64,000 bases of DNA from Methanobacterium_B sp963825335 (GCA_963825335.1 CAWGSP010000001.1:2294001-2358000); one strand, 5' to 3'. Positions 45,730 through 56,576 are shown, counted from the first letter of the stretch. The notes: a model not told the origin generated them from the letters alone. Program-made: numbers and translations.

Positions 45730-46407
45730 TTAATTTCTTTTGACTAAAGCCGGAGACATTATCATGATCACTAAAATGAGCAAATATGCAACGTTACTTA
45801 GAATTGGTGAGATAAAAGCGATAACTATGGCTATTATCGATGCAAGCGGGATCGAGTAATTTCTGTAAGTGATGATCGTACTGGTTCTGGCGGTTAAATT
45901 TTTTGTCAGCAGGTAGCTATGTTTTTTCAGATAATACCAGTTATAACACAGTATAATCCCTGAAATAAACATGTCAATGTGGAAAAATAAGACACCAATA
46001 GTTGTGTCCCAATAAATGGTCCAGATCGATGTGACAAAGGGTACAAGAACGATAAATGATAGGAACACTATGTTTATCCACCAGAGTGATTGATCAGCAT
46101 ACTCAATATTTCTGAACTGTCTGCTGTGGCTGTTGAGCAACATCCCTAAAAGGTAGAAGGCCAAGAAGTATCCGATAAATTTGGGTATTAAACTCTCCAA
46201 GTAGTTTAATAGTATCACATTAGAATGTGCTAATGATGGTATCACAAAATCCAGAACTAGAAGGGTGATAGCAATAGCAAAAACACCATCTACAAATGTT
46301 TCCAGACGATTTTTATCCCGGGTCTCAAGTTCAATGCGAGATTTAAGTTCATCATTATTTTCAATTTGAGTCTTAATATTTCCCTCATTACCGGGTTCTG
46401 CTGACAT
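45730..46407 (-). CDS. TMEM175-family potassium channel-like protein
   Basis: A 225-residue membrane protein with about six helices. The first carries RLETFVDGVFAIAITLLVLDF, the hallmark of the TMEM175 (DUF1211) family of K+-permeable channels, which lack the TVGYG filter. A 30-residue hydrophilic N-terminus precedes it. Convergent with the Rieske gene. A promoter probably lies in the short gap towards the MFS gene at 46472. Confidence 0.8.
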   Translation of the reverse strand: MSAEPGNEGNIKTQIENNDELKSRIELETRDKNRLETFVDGVFAIAITLLVLDFVIPSLAHSNVILLNYLESLIPKFIGYFLAFYLLGMLLNSHSRQFRNIEYADQSLWWINIVFLSFIVLVPFVTSIWTIYWDTTIGVLFFHIDMFISGIILCYNWYYLKKHSYLLTKNLTARTSTIITYRNYSIPLASIIAIVIAFISPILSNVAYLLILVIMIMSPALVKRN

Positions 46408-46471
46408 GGTTAATAATATATTCTAAAAATTATTTATATGTATTAGTCACATGCTTGATAGCGTTATAAGT

Positions 46472-48121
46472 TTAGTCTGGATTATTATCCTTTTCATTGT
46501 ATTCTGAAAGCAAACGTTTCTCTTCGTCGTGTTTTGGAAATTTGAAGAATATGAGTATTCCGCCGAGTAATATTGCAATTATTCCCGCAAGGTAGGCCAA
46601 GTGGTCTCCAGATAAAAATGATATTTTCGCCGATGCAATGATCTTATCCGAGTATTGTGGATATTGATGGGCAACAGCCGCTGCACTGTTGAATGATTTT
46701 TGAAGTTCTGTTATTATATTGTTGGATATTTGTTGCTGTTGAGCTGCGGGTATTCCCGATATTTGTTTGCTAAATGATCTTGCGTATCCTGCCGTGAGAA
46801 GAGCTCCAAAGATTGAAGTCATGATCGCACCACCAAAATCCCGCTGTAAATCTGCTGTACCAGATGCCATGCCCACCCTCTTAACTGGCACAGAACCTGT
46901 TAATGAATGTGAAGCTGGTGTACCTGCAAATCCAACACCGATTCCAATAAAAGCATAGGCTAACCCAATTTTCCAGTAGGATGCACCGTCATTCCACAAA
47001 AATAGCATTGCGAGAAAGCCCAGCAAACAGAAGAAGTAACCGATCAATAAAGTAATTCTTGATCCCCTTGATTCTACCATTCTGGCCGAAAATGGTGCTA
47101 CAATCACGAGAAATATTACTCCCGGTATTATGGCGAGTCCAGAATCGAATGTTGAGTAGTTCAACACATTCTGCAAGAACTGCTGTCCTAGATACATTGC
47201 ACCCATTAGAGAACCGAAAACAATCATTCCTGCAGTAGCTGCTACCCAGAATACTCTACGGCTTGCGATGTCAAGGTCAAAGAGTGGACTTTTTGCTCTG
47301 CGTTGACGTAGTATGAATAAAATTCCAGAAACAACTGCAATCAATATTAATCCCAATATTAACATGTCTTTATTTGGAACTGGTGCGAAGTTAATTGCCA
47401 GGATCAGTGTTCCGAGCATGATGAGTGACAGTATACCTCCCTTGTTATCAACTGGATCCCTTGTTTCGTTGACATGGGCTGGAATGAATTTCAACGCCAT
47501 GATAAGGGCCACAACTGCAAGTGGTAAAGTTATTAAGAAAACAGAGCCCCAAGGTCTTGAAATAAGGAGAAAACCTGCCACTACCGGCCCTAAAGCTGCA
47601 ATAGCCGCACCGATACCTGACCAGAGTGCTATGGACTTGGTTCTTTTAGGTCCGGACCACATAGCAGCAATCAAAGCCAACGTTGTTGGATAAGCCATTC
47701 CAGCTGCAAGTCCACCGAGTATCCTTGCCCCGATAAGGATGTAAATATTTGGTGCAAAACCAGCGATTATAGAAGCAGGTATGGCAATTAGAGTGCCCAA
47801 TATTAACATCATCCTACGCCCATGACGGTCGCCTAATGCACCAAACCAGAGTACAGATGCTGCCAGACCCATAGAATAGGCTACAGCAACAAGGTTAAGC
47901 TGTACCTGAGAAGCATCAAAAGCAAAACCTATTGAAGGCAATGCTACATTGGCTACCGAAAGATTTAAGTTAGCTACAGCTGCCACTATAATTAGGGTGA
48001 TGAGTGCTAATTTCCCATGATGATCAGACGGGAGATTGCTAACATCGTTGTCATTCTCTGACTCGACTACTGATTCTATCACAGATTTTGAGGAAACTTT
48101 AACGCTGTTACTGCTATCCAT
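46472..48121 (-). CDS. MFS drug-efflux-type transporter (DHA2, 14 helices)
   Basis: A 549-residue transporter of the EmrB/QacA type. After a hydrophilic N-terminus of about 30 residues it shows fourteen helices, with LNLSVANVALPSIGFAFDA near helix 1, FGALGDRHGRRMMLILGT (motif A) and the antiporter motif in helix 5 (IALWSGIGAAIAALGPVVAGFLL). A long extracytoplasmic loop with Gln-rich sequence (PAAQQQQ) precedes the final helix. Substrate unknown; multidrug or organic anion export is typical. Confidence 0.9.
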   Translation of the reverse strand: MDSSNSVKVSSKSVIESVVESENDNDVSNLPSDHHGKLALITLIIVAAVANLNLSVANVALPSIGFAFDASQVQLNLVAVAYSMGLAASVLWFGALGDRHGRRMMLILGTLIAIPASIIAGFAPNIYILIGARILGGLAAGMAYPTTLALIAAMWSGPKRTKSIALWSGIGAAIAALGPVVAGFLLISRPWGSVFLITLPLAVVALIMALKFIPAHVNETRDPVDNKGGILSLIMLGTLILAINFAPVPNKDMLILGLILIAVVSGILFILRQRRAKSPLFDLDIASRRVFWVAATAGMIVFGSLMGAMYLGQQFLQNVLNYSTFDSGLAIIPGVIFLVIVAPFSARMVESRGSRITLLIGYFFCLLGFLAMLFLWNDGASYWKIGLAYAFIGIGVGFAGTPASHSLTGSVPVKRVGMASGTADLQRDFGGAIMTSIFGALLTAGYARSFSKQISGIPAAQQQQISNNIITELQKSFNSAAAVAHQYPQYSDKIIASAKISFLSGDHLAYLAGIIAILLGGILIFFKFPKHDEEKRLLSEYNEKDNNPD

Positions 48122-48403
48122 AATTTTACACCAAATATGTTATCATTGCGTTAATTATGTTCACTCTTTACATATATCAATTTTTAAACAGCACTTAAAA
48201 CATTGAAATATGTGAAATGTTACTGTTAAAACTAATGTAAAAAAAACATTCTTTCTTTAGATCTACAACAAGTACTTTACTCGAAATTATTACTTAACAA
48301 CACTCCAACGAATCGTTTTCAAACAAAACCTCTGTATATGATGTTCCAGAAAATAACATGTGAAGTTTGAACAAATTAAAAAAATTATTTAGAAAATTAT
48401 TAA
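48122..48403. other. intergenic, no gene seen
   Basis: AT-rich spacer; no frame of note. Confidence 0.35.
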
Positions 48404-48739
48404 TTAAAGGTTTGAAATGGTTTTTATCTCGATTATATTGTCCTCAACCTTAACTATTTCACCTAAATTATTAATAAATTGTTTTAACATTATATTAGGA
48501 TCTTTAATGTCATGCATGGGGATTTTAAAGGTTTTTTCCACTTCTTCATTATTATTTTTATAAATGCCGTGCTCAGGAAAACTATCGATTCCTATACCAT
48601 CTTTACTTATTTTATTGAGCACTGTTTGAATAGCTATATCCAAATCATTCATTTCTTTAATCAAATTTCCAGTTATTATAAGAGAATTTATCGGTTTTAA
48701 TTTATAATGAGTTACTTCACTTATTGTAAATACAACCAT
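48404..48739 (-). CDS. hypothetical protein, 111 aa
   Basis: A soluble protein with alternating strands and helices: VVFTISEVTHYKLKPINSLIITGNLIKEMNDL, then a helix, and a C-terminal VKVEDNIIEIKTI strand. No family recognised. GGTG upstream of ATG 48739 is a plausible ribosome site. Neighbours give no clue. Confidence 0.5.
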   Translation of the reverse strand: MVVFTISEVTHYKLKPINSLIITGNLIKEMNDLDIAIQTVLNKISKDGIGIDSFPEHGIYKNNNEEVEKTFKIPMHDIKDPNIMLKQFINNLGEIVKVEDNIIEIKTISNL

Positions 48740-48959
48740 AAAATCACCTCTAATATTAATATTACCTATTATCGTTAAAATTTTTATCTCCTTAATAAAA
48801 TTAATTCTATTAATCCCATTATCCGAATTTCATCATTAAAAATTTATAATAACCAATTGGATTCAAATATAAAACGAAACAAATCCTTGATTGCGATATA
48901 AAAAACTGATGAATGAAATAAGCAATTGAAGATAATTTGAAATATGGGAGGTTAAAATA

Positions 48960-49091
48960 TTGGAAAAAGAAAATGGAACCTGTCCAAACTGTGAATATGT
49001 TGGATTACTAAATGTTTCTCGTGAAATAGATATTGGAGTGAAATATTTTGAATGTCCAAACTGTTATTATCAGTGGACCACTTGTAAATAA
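48960..49091 (+). CDS. small zinc-ribbon protein, 43 aa
   Basis: TTG at 48960 with a strong GGGAGG 9 bp upstream opens a 43-codon frame with two CPNC knuckles (residues 8-11 and 32-35) and an aromatic-rich end (YYQWTTC). It looks like a complete zinc ribbon. Third such small protein in the window, all at isolated positions. Confidence 0.6.
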   Translation: MEKENGTCPNCEYVGLLNVSREIDIGVKYFECPNCYYQWTTCK

Positions 49092-49237
49092 ATCTCTCAC
49101 AGTTTACCGCATATATAGGAAAAAATATAGGTTAATATTAACTTAATTTTAATAAATATATTACTATATCCCTGCTTACTGCTAAAAGCTGTTGAATTGT
49201 TCGAGATCCTTATGATATTTCCAAATTATCCATCTAG

Positions 49238-50439
49238 TTAATTGATTAACTTCAACACAACGGGTACGATCGTCTTCGAAACTTTCAATTTGTATTTGAA
49301 TCCTCTTCCACCTAACTCTTTTGAAACATCATCTAAAAGCTCGGGTATATTTAGTTTTTGTGGACATGCTACAATACATTTCCCACAATTTGTACAAAGT
49401 CCTGCATGAGCTTCATATTCACTACCACTCATTAAACCCCCTAAGTGGCCTAAATAAGTAATAGAAGCGTGACTTCCTTCAAACATATATTTGCTGTTGT
49501 AAATTTCAAAACATCTTGGAATATCTACTCCCTTCGGACACGGCAGGCAGTAGCCACATCCAGTGCAGTCAATTTTCACAAGATCTTCATAAACTGCTTT
49601 AGCTTCATCGTAAAGTTTTAATTCATCTTCGGTGAGTGAATTTGGCAGTGTTTCATTTGCGACTTTAATATTCTCTTTGATGTGTTCTTCTTCGTTCATC
49701 CCTGAAATAACACACACAACTTCTGGATGATTCAGTACCCATCTTAAGCCCAGTCTGCGGGACTTCGCTTAACTTTATATTTATCCCATATCTGGGTTAC
49801 CTTCTTAGGTACTTTTCCACCGAGAATTCCGCCTTTTAAAGGTTCCATTATGAATATGTCAATTCCTTTAGATGCAGCGTATTTTAAACCTTCAGTACCT
49901 GCTTGATTATGTTCATCTAAGTAGTTGTACTGGATTAAACATAAATCCCAATTGTAGGAATCTACAATTTCTTTGAATGATTTAGAGTTGTCGTGGAATG
50001 AAAATCCAAAATGTTTTATTTTTCCTTGAGCTTTAGCATCTTCTAAAAATTCTATCAATCCCAATTCCTTTAGACTGTCAAAACTAGTCTTGTTCACACC
50101 GTGAATAAGATAATAATCAATATAATCAGTATTGAGTCTTTTAAGCTGTAGTTCTAAGTATTTTTCCATGTCCTCATATTTTTTTATGAACAATAGGGGC
50201 ATTTTTGTACAGAGCTTTACCTTTTCCCGGTATCCTCCAGGTAATACTTCTCCTAAAAAAGATTCACTTCCAGGATAAACATATGCTGTATCAATGAAGT
50301 TCACACCGTTGTCTATTGCATAATATAACTGTTCTTTAGCACGTTGTTTATCTATTCTGCCAGTTTTTGTGGGAAGTCTCATGGCACCGTATCCAAGTGC
50401 CGAGATTTCATCTCCATCTTTAGTTTTTCTCATCTGCAT
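49238..50439 (-). CDS. aldo/keto reductase with two Fe-S motifs (one-base frameshift)
   Basis: One gene in two frames. From ATG 50439 it reads GYGAMRLPTKTGRIDKQRA, FIDTAYVYPGSE, TDYIDYYLIHGV and IMEPLKGG, the AKR barrel with catalytic Asp/Tyr/Lys/His, to SPADWA at 49744. The second frame carries on as LRWVLNHPEVVCVISGMNEEEHI and ends with two ferredoxin-like motifs (CTGCGYCLPCP and CTNCGKCIVACP). Adding one base to the short A/T run at 49744-49747 joins the parts. Fe-S-containing AKRs of this type are common in methanogens and clostridia; the substrate is unknown. A palindrome at 50492-50509 lies in its promoter. Confidence 0.85.
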
Positions 50440-50681
50440 ATTCTGTTCACCTTATATTTTGGATCATAATGTTTGATCTAACCATCCGTTATGAATGACT
50501 AATCATTCACACTTATAAGTTTTCTTAAAATGCTTAAAAAAATTGTCTAAAATTATTTTTTTATTTGATTTCAAGATACTTTTAAAAAAAATATATGTTG
50601 AAAACAGTTTTCAACTAAAAAATATTGACTCATCTAATCCTCCATAAAAGGACTTCCCATTTATAAAAATAAAATTAGGCT
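50440..50681. other. promoter of the aldo/keto reductase
   Basis: Holds the inverted repeat at 50492-50509 and no gene. Confidence 0.45.
50492..50509. promoter_or_regulatory. inverted repeat with TGACTAATCA core
   Basis: Perfect 7-bp arms around CTAA (TGAATGACTAATCATTCA), 53 bp before the aldo/keto reductase start. The same core and spacer occur at 57336-57353 before the TetR gene, so both may be bound by that regulator. Confidence 0.6.
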
Positions 50682-51548
50682 TTAAAGCCTTCTTTTAGAC
50701 TCAATTAAATCTCCTAATTTCTCCATATCAACAGGCATTTCATATAATGGTAATTCATCTTCTGAATAAACGCTTAATGTCTCTTCAAAAGTTTTTTTAT
50801 CATCGTTCTTGTAGAATATTCCCAATGGATATTTATCTTTTTCTGAAGCCCTTTTTAAGGCTTCAGTTTTATCGTACGGATCATGAGAATCTTCAAGATG
50901 ATAAGTATTTTCTTTAAACCATTGATAAGTATTTATTTTATTAAAACTTACGCACGGCTGGAATACATCCACAAGAGAAAAGCCTTTATGATCTATTGCA
51001 GCTTTAAAGGTTTCTTGCATGTGTTCAGTATCTCCTGAAAAGGTTCTTGCAACAAATGATGCATCCAAAACAATGGCAACTGTTAATGGATTGAAAGGTT
51101 CTTCTGATACACCTTCAGTCTGATACGCCGTTTTCATTCCCCGGAGTGTTGTGGGGGATGCTTGTCCTTTAGTTAAACCATAGACCATATTATCGTGCAC
51201 TATACAAGTTATATTAGGGTTTCTACGGATGGTGTGCATGAAGTGATTTCCTCCCTCCCCATACATATCTCCATCACCAGTTGTCACTATAACCCTGAGG
51301 TCTTTGTTAACGGCTTTAATTGCTGTTGCTGGTGAAAGAGCTCTGCCGTGAAGACTGTTATAAGAATGTGATCGAAGGAAATGTGGTAACTTACCTGCCT
51401 GACCTATTCCAGATACGATTACCAAATTTAGGGGATCAATTTCAAGTTCGGCTAAAACTTTTTTCAGGTCACTGAGAATTGAAAAGTTCCCACAACCAGG
51501 ACACCATGCAATGTCAGCATCAGGAATATCAAATACTTCTTGTTTCAT
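50682..51548 (-). CDS. 2-oxoacid:ferredoxin oxidoreductase beta subunit
   Basis: The thiamine-diphosphate-binding subunit (288 aa): CPGCGNFSIL, the TPP motif GDGDMYGEGGNHFMHT with VYGLTKGQASPTT, and SFVARTFSGDTEHM. Together with the preceding alpha subunit it should interconvert a 2-oxoacid plus CoA with an acyl-CoA, CO2 and reduced ferredoxin. The set looks like a 2-oxoglutarate (Kor) type or a relative. No gamma or delta subunit gene is present because the gamma part is fused to alpha. Overlaps the alpha stop by 4 bp. Confidence 0.92.
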   Translation of the reverse strand: MKQEVFDIPDADIAWCPGCGNFSILSDLKKVLAELEIDPLNLVIVSGIGQAGKLPHFLRSHSYNSLHGRALSPATAIKAVNKDLRVIVTTGDGDMYGEGGNHFMHTIRRNPNITCIVHDNMVYGLTKGQASPTTLRGMKTAYQTEGVSEEPFNPLTVAIVLDASFVARTFSGDTEHMQETFKAAIDHKGFSLVDVFQPCVSFNKINTYQWFKENTYHLEDSHDPYDKTEALKRASEKDKYPLGIFYKNDDKKTFEETLSVYSEDELPLYEMPVDMEKLGDLIESKRRL

Positions 51549-53266
51549 TTCAAACCACTTCCATCAAGGTTTTCTAAGCTTTCAATAACCTCTTCAACAG
51601 AAAAAGGCCTTCCATTGTACTTTAAAATTTTTTTATCAATTATGTAATCTGTTTGAAGTTTTATTTGATTAGCAAATTGAGATTCAATATTATTTTCGAA
51701 GATAACCGTCATATCAGCTTTATCTAGATATTTTTTAGTAGTTTCATGTAATGGATGAACTTGTTTGAAGTATAAAAATGCAATATCTTCCCTGTTTAGA
51801 CTATCTAATGCTTCTTTTATGATTCCATACGTCGATCCCCATCCAACAATTAGAATTTTGTAATCTGATAGTCCTATGAGTTCTGGTGGAATCGAATCAT
51901 TTTTGATTCCTACGAGTTTTTTATGTCGTTTTTCGACCATTTTGGTTCTTATATTCTGGTCCTCGTTTATGTGTCCTTCCTCATCATGTTCGTGTGGATC
52001 AACAACCACCACTCCATCTCCAAATCCAGGGATACCGCGTGGTGATACCCCATCATCGGTTAATTCATATCTTTTATAATTTTTGTTGGTTTTAATCACA
52101 TGATTTTCAATTTTAACGTTTTCCAGGTTGATTGATGGTATATTGTAGTATATATCTGCAAAATACTGATCTGAAAGTATAAAAACAGGGATCTGATATT
52201 TATCCGCAATATTAAAGGCTTTTTGTGATAGATAGAATGAATCTTCCAGGGTTCCTGGGGCATATATGATCTTGGGGGTTTCTCCAATCCCGTACAATGC
52301 TAGATCCAGATCTTCTTGTGAAGTCCGTGTTGGTAGTCCAACAGCTGGACCCGGACGTTGACCAAGATATATCACTATGGGGGTTTCGTTTATTTTGGCT
52401 AAACCCACACCTTCTTCCATTAGTGCAAATCCACTTCCAGATGTTGCAACCATAGCCCTCGCACCGGCATAAAAAGCTCCAAGACCCATGTTTATGGCAG
52501 ATATTTCGTCTTCGGATTGCTCAAATATTATATTAAACTCTTTACCGTATTTAGATACGAATACTTGAAGTTCAGATGATGGAGTCATGGGATAAGATGC
52601 CATGAATCTTAAACCACCTGCGATACATCCCATTCCCACGGCTTCTGATCCATTTAATAATAGTTCATCTTTAACTTGGGTGTCCTTTTCTATTTCAATT
52701 TTAATCTTATCAGATTTTAGAAGGTCTTCTCCAATTTTATATCCTTCATCCCCGGCTTTGATGTCTCCATCCAGAATTTTTTCACCCTTTCTTCCGAACA
52801 TGGAAGTTATGCATTCATCGAAAATTTCTTTATCAATATTCAAGATCTTTGAAATTACCCCTGCTGCAATCACATTTGCATATATTGGGCCTCCAATATC
52901 TCGGGCAACTTTAAGAAATGGAATTTTTATTACATTCTCTTTTTCCACATTTTTTAAGGTTTCTTCATCACCAATTATGATGGTATCGTTGGATATCCTC
53001 TCTTCAAGGTGATCTATCGACCCTTTACTTATTGCAATTAATATGTCAATATGGTTGACATATGCACATACTCTTTTTGAGGATACACGTATCTCAGTGG
53101 AGTTTTCTCCACCCCTAACTCTAGACATGTACTCTTTTGTGGAGCATACATGGTATCCTCCAAATTTAACTGCCTGAATTAGTATAGATTCTACTGTTTG
53201 AATACCCTGACCTGCTTCACCACAAATCACTATAGAGATATCTTCTTGAAATAAATAGTCAGACAT
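51545..53266 (-). CDS. 2-oxoacid:ferredoxin oxidoreductase gamma-alpha fusion
   Basis: A 573-residue protein: an N-terminal gamma-type domain (about 1-190; CGEAGQGIQTVESILIQAVKFGGYHV, MSRVRGGENSTEIRVSS) followed by an alpha domain (about 205-390; SEAVGMGCIAGGLRFMASYPMTPSSEL, TSGSGFALMEEGVGLA, and GPAVGLPTRTSQEDL for the oxoacid site) and a C-terminal helper domain. This KorA-type fusion is common in archaea. First gene of the korAB-like pair. Confidence 0.92.
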   Translation of the reverse strand: MSDYLFQEDISIVICGEAGQGIQTVESILIQAVKFGGYHVCSTKEYMSRVRGGENSTEIRVSSKRVCAYVNHIDILIAISKGSIDHLEERISNDTIIIGDEETLKNVEKENVIKIPFLKVARDIGGPIYANVIAAGVISKILNIDKEIFDECITSMFGRKGEKILDGDIKAGDEGYKIGEDLLKSDKIKIEIEKDTQVKDELLLNGSEAVGMGCIAGGLRFMASYPMTPSSELQVFVSKYGKEFNIIFEQSEDEISAINMGLGAFYAGARAMVATSGSGFALMEEGVGLAKINETPIVIYLGQRPGPAVGLPTRTSQEDLDLALYGIGETPKIIYAPGTLEDSFYLSQKAFNIADKYQIPVFILSDQYFADIYYNIPSINLENVKIENHVIKTNKNYKRYELTDDGVSPRGIPGFGDGVVVVDPHEHDEEGHINEDQNIRTKMVEKRHKKLVGIKNDSIPPELIGLSDYKILIVGWGSTYGIIKEALDSLNREDIAFLYFKQVHPLHETTKKYLDKADMTVIFENNIESQFANQIKLQTDYIIDKKILKYNGRPFSVEEVIESLENLDGSGLK

Positions 53267-53703
53267 AGTTTAATCACCACTTCTACTAAAATTTCCACCG
53301 TTAATATGTTTGTAATCGATCAAACTTAAATTTTATTGAAAATTCTGCAAAAATCAGTAATGTCTCTTTTACTTATCCATACAATTTTTATATGTTCAAC
53401 TAGACCCTAAATTCATACATCAATGAATATAACAAATTATATGCCCATTTATACAAGTTTATCCTTTAATTTTTCTTAATTGCACTAAATAAACAAGATT
53501 ATTATGGATAATCCAATAAATAAAAGTGCTAATAGATTCTAATCGTTTATTAATGAAACTTTAAAATGTATTTAGTGGCATCATCAACAGCTATCACAAA
53601 ATTTATATTTAAACTTTTAAACTTTTAATTAAATATGAATAAATAAGTGGTAAAAAGTAATAATATTAGAGTTTTGTCTACGAACAAGGTGGCTGAGATC
53701 AAT
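53267..53703. other. divergent intergenic region, no gene seen
   Basis: AT-rich spacer; an AAGGTGG ribosome site near its end belongs to the next gene. Confidence 0.4.
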
Positions 53704-54729
53704 ATGGATAATTCTAGTAATATAACCATAATTTATTTCCTTTGTTTTGTTGTGCTGATGATTACACCTGTGCTGTACAAATTGGGTCTTCAATACCATC
53801 ACCTACAGTAAATGGAAATCCTACAACCAATGTAAGTGTTCCAAAGGTTATAAAATTAAACAGAATATTATCTAACAATAGTCATGATACTGTTGCATCA
53901 ACCAGTTTTAAACGAAATGAAGATTACTCTAATCAAAATAAGTATTTTGATATTATTGATCATGCAAGTGAGCTTTTGCCTGTAATGGAGGAATCATATC
54001 AGAACAGTTCAGATGAAATAGCCAAAACAAAAGAAACCTTAGAAGATCTGGAACATCAGAACTTAGAAGCAACAGATCATGCGAATCAGCTTCAAGAAGA
54101 GTTGGACAACTTTGAAATATCCACCAACAATTCTATAGCCTACAAAAAATTACAGGCACAGAAAAAAGAATATGATGACTTGAAGGATAATATAAAACTA
54201 ACAAAGGAAAGTATTCATGATTTGGGGCTGTTTTAGAGGAGAAACAGAATCATACTCAGAACTGTGTCAGAGCATTGAAACAGATAAAAAAAAATCTGAA
54301 AACATTCCTACAGCTGTTAAAAGTTACAACAGCAATATAAAGTCATTATGTGACATAAGCAACAATCTAGCCAAACAAGTTCAAAATAGCAGCGAAGTAG
54401 TAATAGTTTCTAACAACACGCCAGATAATAATATCACAAACAATACCAATGATAATTCCACCCTCTCCGAGGATAGTGACACATCTAAAATATTACTCAT
54501 AACCGGATTAAGTGTAGAAGGAGTGGCAGTCACTATACTAGGTACCAGTATAACAGTAGCATGTGTAGGTTCCATCCTATTTATCAACGATGCAATTAGT
54601 GCAAATTTAGTGGGAATTACAGCAATTATGCCTTTAGTTGGGGGTGCATTAACTTTTGTTGTTGCTTTAGCAGCAATGGCTGGTTTACTTGTTTATGCAG
54701 GTAATAAATGGCATTGGTGGGATTTATAA
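53704..54729 (+). CDS. exported coiled-coil membrane protein (two probable frameshifts)
   Basis: Three frames combine into one protein of about 340 residues. From ATG 53704, after AAGGTGG, a signal peptide reads up to LCFVVLMITPV; one missing base near 53770 would carry it into AVQIGSSIPSP, the start of the second frame. That frame is a long coiled coil (EIAKTKETLEDLEHQ ... KKEYDDLKDNIKLTKES). At 54231-54234 an extra T in TTTT ends it; the third frame carries on with FRGETESYSEL, more coiled coil, and two C-terminal helices (about 54490-54715). No known family. Because each part stays coding-like, the breaks may be read errors rather than decay. Confidence 0.45.
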
Positions 54730-54830
54730 CAAATTTTCATAAATTTTTTTTATATAGGTTAAATGATTCTTAGACGAAATCAAAAGTAATAATTCGAGGT
54801 TCTTTTCAACAAAAAAAATGGAATGCAGAT

Positions 54831-54923
54831 ATGAGTAAAAAAAATGGAAGAGGAGAAATAATGAAAATTTTTGGTGATAAAATCAAAAATAGTTCAGATT
54901 ACAATGAGAGAGTAAATGGGTAG
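54831..54923 (+). CDS. possible 30-aa peptide
   Basis: ATG 54831 opens a 30-codon basic frame; an internal ATG at 54861 follows AGGAGA and would give 20 residues. It may be a fragment of a lost gene or chance. The remainder of the gap 54730-54977 holds nothing recognised. Confidence 0.2.
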   Translation: MSKKNGRGEIMKIFGDKIKNSSDYNERVNG

Positions 54924-54977
54924 AATATAATTTATTAATCCATTTAAACAATACTCTCAACTGTGAAAATATTCATT

Positions 54978-56576
54978 CTAGGTTATTGTGCTGATTATTG
55001 TTTGTAATGGTTTTGGTATTATTGTTAATTCACCTTCTTCGGCTGCTTGTAATATTTTAGGTAGATCATAATCGTATTCATTCAAACATTTATTCAGTGC
55101 TTTACTGGATCTATCTGCTATGTAGGAAAATGTTCTTTCGGCTAAATGGGCTTTAATTACATTATCGTTGTTCATCCTGAAATATTCCTTTAATAGGACT
55201 TTAGACCAAGAGAGACTATGACTCCAACATTTAAAGAATAATTCACATTCCTTTTTAGTGGTGTTATTAAAGTCAAATGAATTTTTATCTTTAAATCCGC
55301 CCTGTGACACGAAGAATAATGGTACTATGATACTTTTAAATTCATCTAAATTTTCAACTAAGTCAATTGTTGATTGTACATCATCATCTGTCTCTCCGGG
55401 CATTCCAATGATCAGTGTGGATACTGGTACCCAGTTATTATCTGATAGAATCTGGAATGCATTTTCGACAATGTACGGCCAATCCTCGGATTTGTATGGT
55501 TTAACCTTACCCGCCATATTTTCTTTGATTATGCGGGGGCTGCCTGTTTCTATTCCTGTTTGACCACTGAACCAGGCGTTTTTATCCACTTCTAATATAT
55601 TTGATATTTCTTCAACAACATCGGGTGCGTTGAATACACTTGATAAAGCAAAATGACTGATGCCAACTTCATCCACACCTGGATATCCGCGTACCTGGCG
55701 GAATAGATCAATAACTGCTTGTTTATTGACATTGAAATCTTTAGCTTTATATCGCAGTACATCTTCGCTGTGCAAAATAGGGCGGATACCCTCTTTGAGG
55801 TTTACATCGACTTCCTTCAGTATATTTTTTAAGGATATGCAACGGTACCTTTGTAGTGTGGGATTACAGAATTTACAACCACGACCACAACCACGGGCTA
55901 TTTCGATGACCCCATCGATAGTTGGTTTTTTTATTAAAGGTATTTCATTTAATGGCACAGGTTTTCCATATATTAGTGGGGATATTTCTTTATCATTGCA
56001 AGCATTCTCAAATATATGGTTGACGACTCCTTCACCTTCACCTATTACTACACAATCTAATCCAAGATTTTCTCGTACCTGATTGTCTTCGAGTTGCCAT
56101 CCACCCGGACCTCCAATTATGATTTTAGGCTTATATTTTTGGACTTGAGGATGGTTTAATATTTCCTTGAATTTTGCTTCCATATACGCTTCTCCACCAA
56201 ACAATTGGGTGAATGTGGATGTGGCCGGACCTATTCCTAAAGGGTCAAATTCAGTTATTGATAGAACTTTAGTGTTTGCCCCTATTACTTTATCTAGATG
56301 GTCTGGGTGGGCCACTACGACGTCATCTTCTTTAAAACCATTATTTAATAATGTTGATTCTATTTTACGTGTCCCACTCGGTGCTTTAACTGCTGAACCA
56401 TCCTTATTTGCTTTAATTGAAGGGCAAAATACATTATAATATAAAGTGTCGGGTATTAACCCTTTAGTCATGCACGATCCGAACCCTAGAAAAATTAATC
56501 CGTTATAATGACTCATTAATGTTCGGTTAGCGGTTAAAACTACTTTATAACCATCTTCTTTAGTTTTTCTAAACAT
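54978..56576 (-). CDS. B12-binding-type radical SAM protein
   Basis: A 532-residue enzyme: an N-terminal cobalamin-binding-like Rossmann region (IIIGGPGGWQLEDN, CVVIGEGEGVV) then a radical SAM domain with CGRGCKFC, the standard CX3CX2C cluster motif, near residue 235, and ETGSPRII and IGMPGETDDDV later in the barrel. Such proteins methylate or rearrange unreactive carbons, or act on tRNA/lipids; the substrate is unknown. The ORF starts with an ATG at 56576 with no strong ribosome site. It stands alone. Confidence 0.82.
   Translation of the reverse strand: MFRKTKEDGYKVVLTANRTLMSHYNGLIFLGFGSCMTKGLIPDTLYYNVFCPSIKANKDGSAVKAPSGTRKIESTLLNNGFKEDDVVVAHPDHLDKVIGANTKVLSITEFDPLGIGPATSTFTQLFGGEAYMEAKFKEILNHPQVQKYKPKIIIGGPGGWQLEDNQVRENLGLDCVVIGEGEGVVNHIFENACNDKEISPLIYGKPVPLNEIPLIKKPTIDGVIEIARGCGRGCKFCNPTLQRYRCISLKNILKEVDVNLKEGIRPILHSEDVLRYKAKDFNVNKQAVIDLFRQVRGYPGVDEVGISHFALSSVFNAPDVVEEISNILEVDKNAWFSGQTGIETGSPRIIKENMAGKVKPYKSEDWPYIVENAFQILSDNNWVPVSTLIIGMPGETDDDVQSTIDLVENLDEFKSIIVPLFFVSQGGFKDKNSFDFNNTTKKECELFFKCWSHSLSWSKVLLKEYFRMNNDNVIKAHLAERTFSYIADRSSKALNKCLNEYDYDLPKILQAAEEGELTIIPKPLQTIISTIT

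Noticed and set aside
49262..49275. TACGATCGTC inside the aldo/keto reductase
   Set aside because: Lies in coding sequence and lacks the TAAC/GTTA arms.
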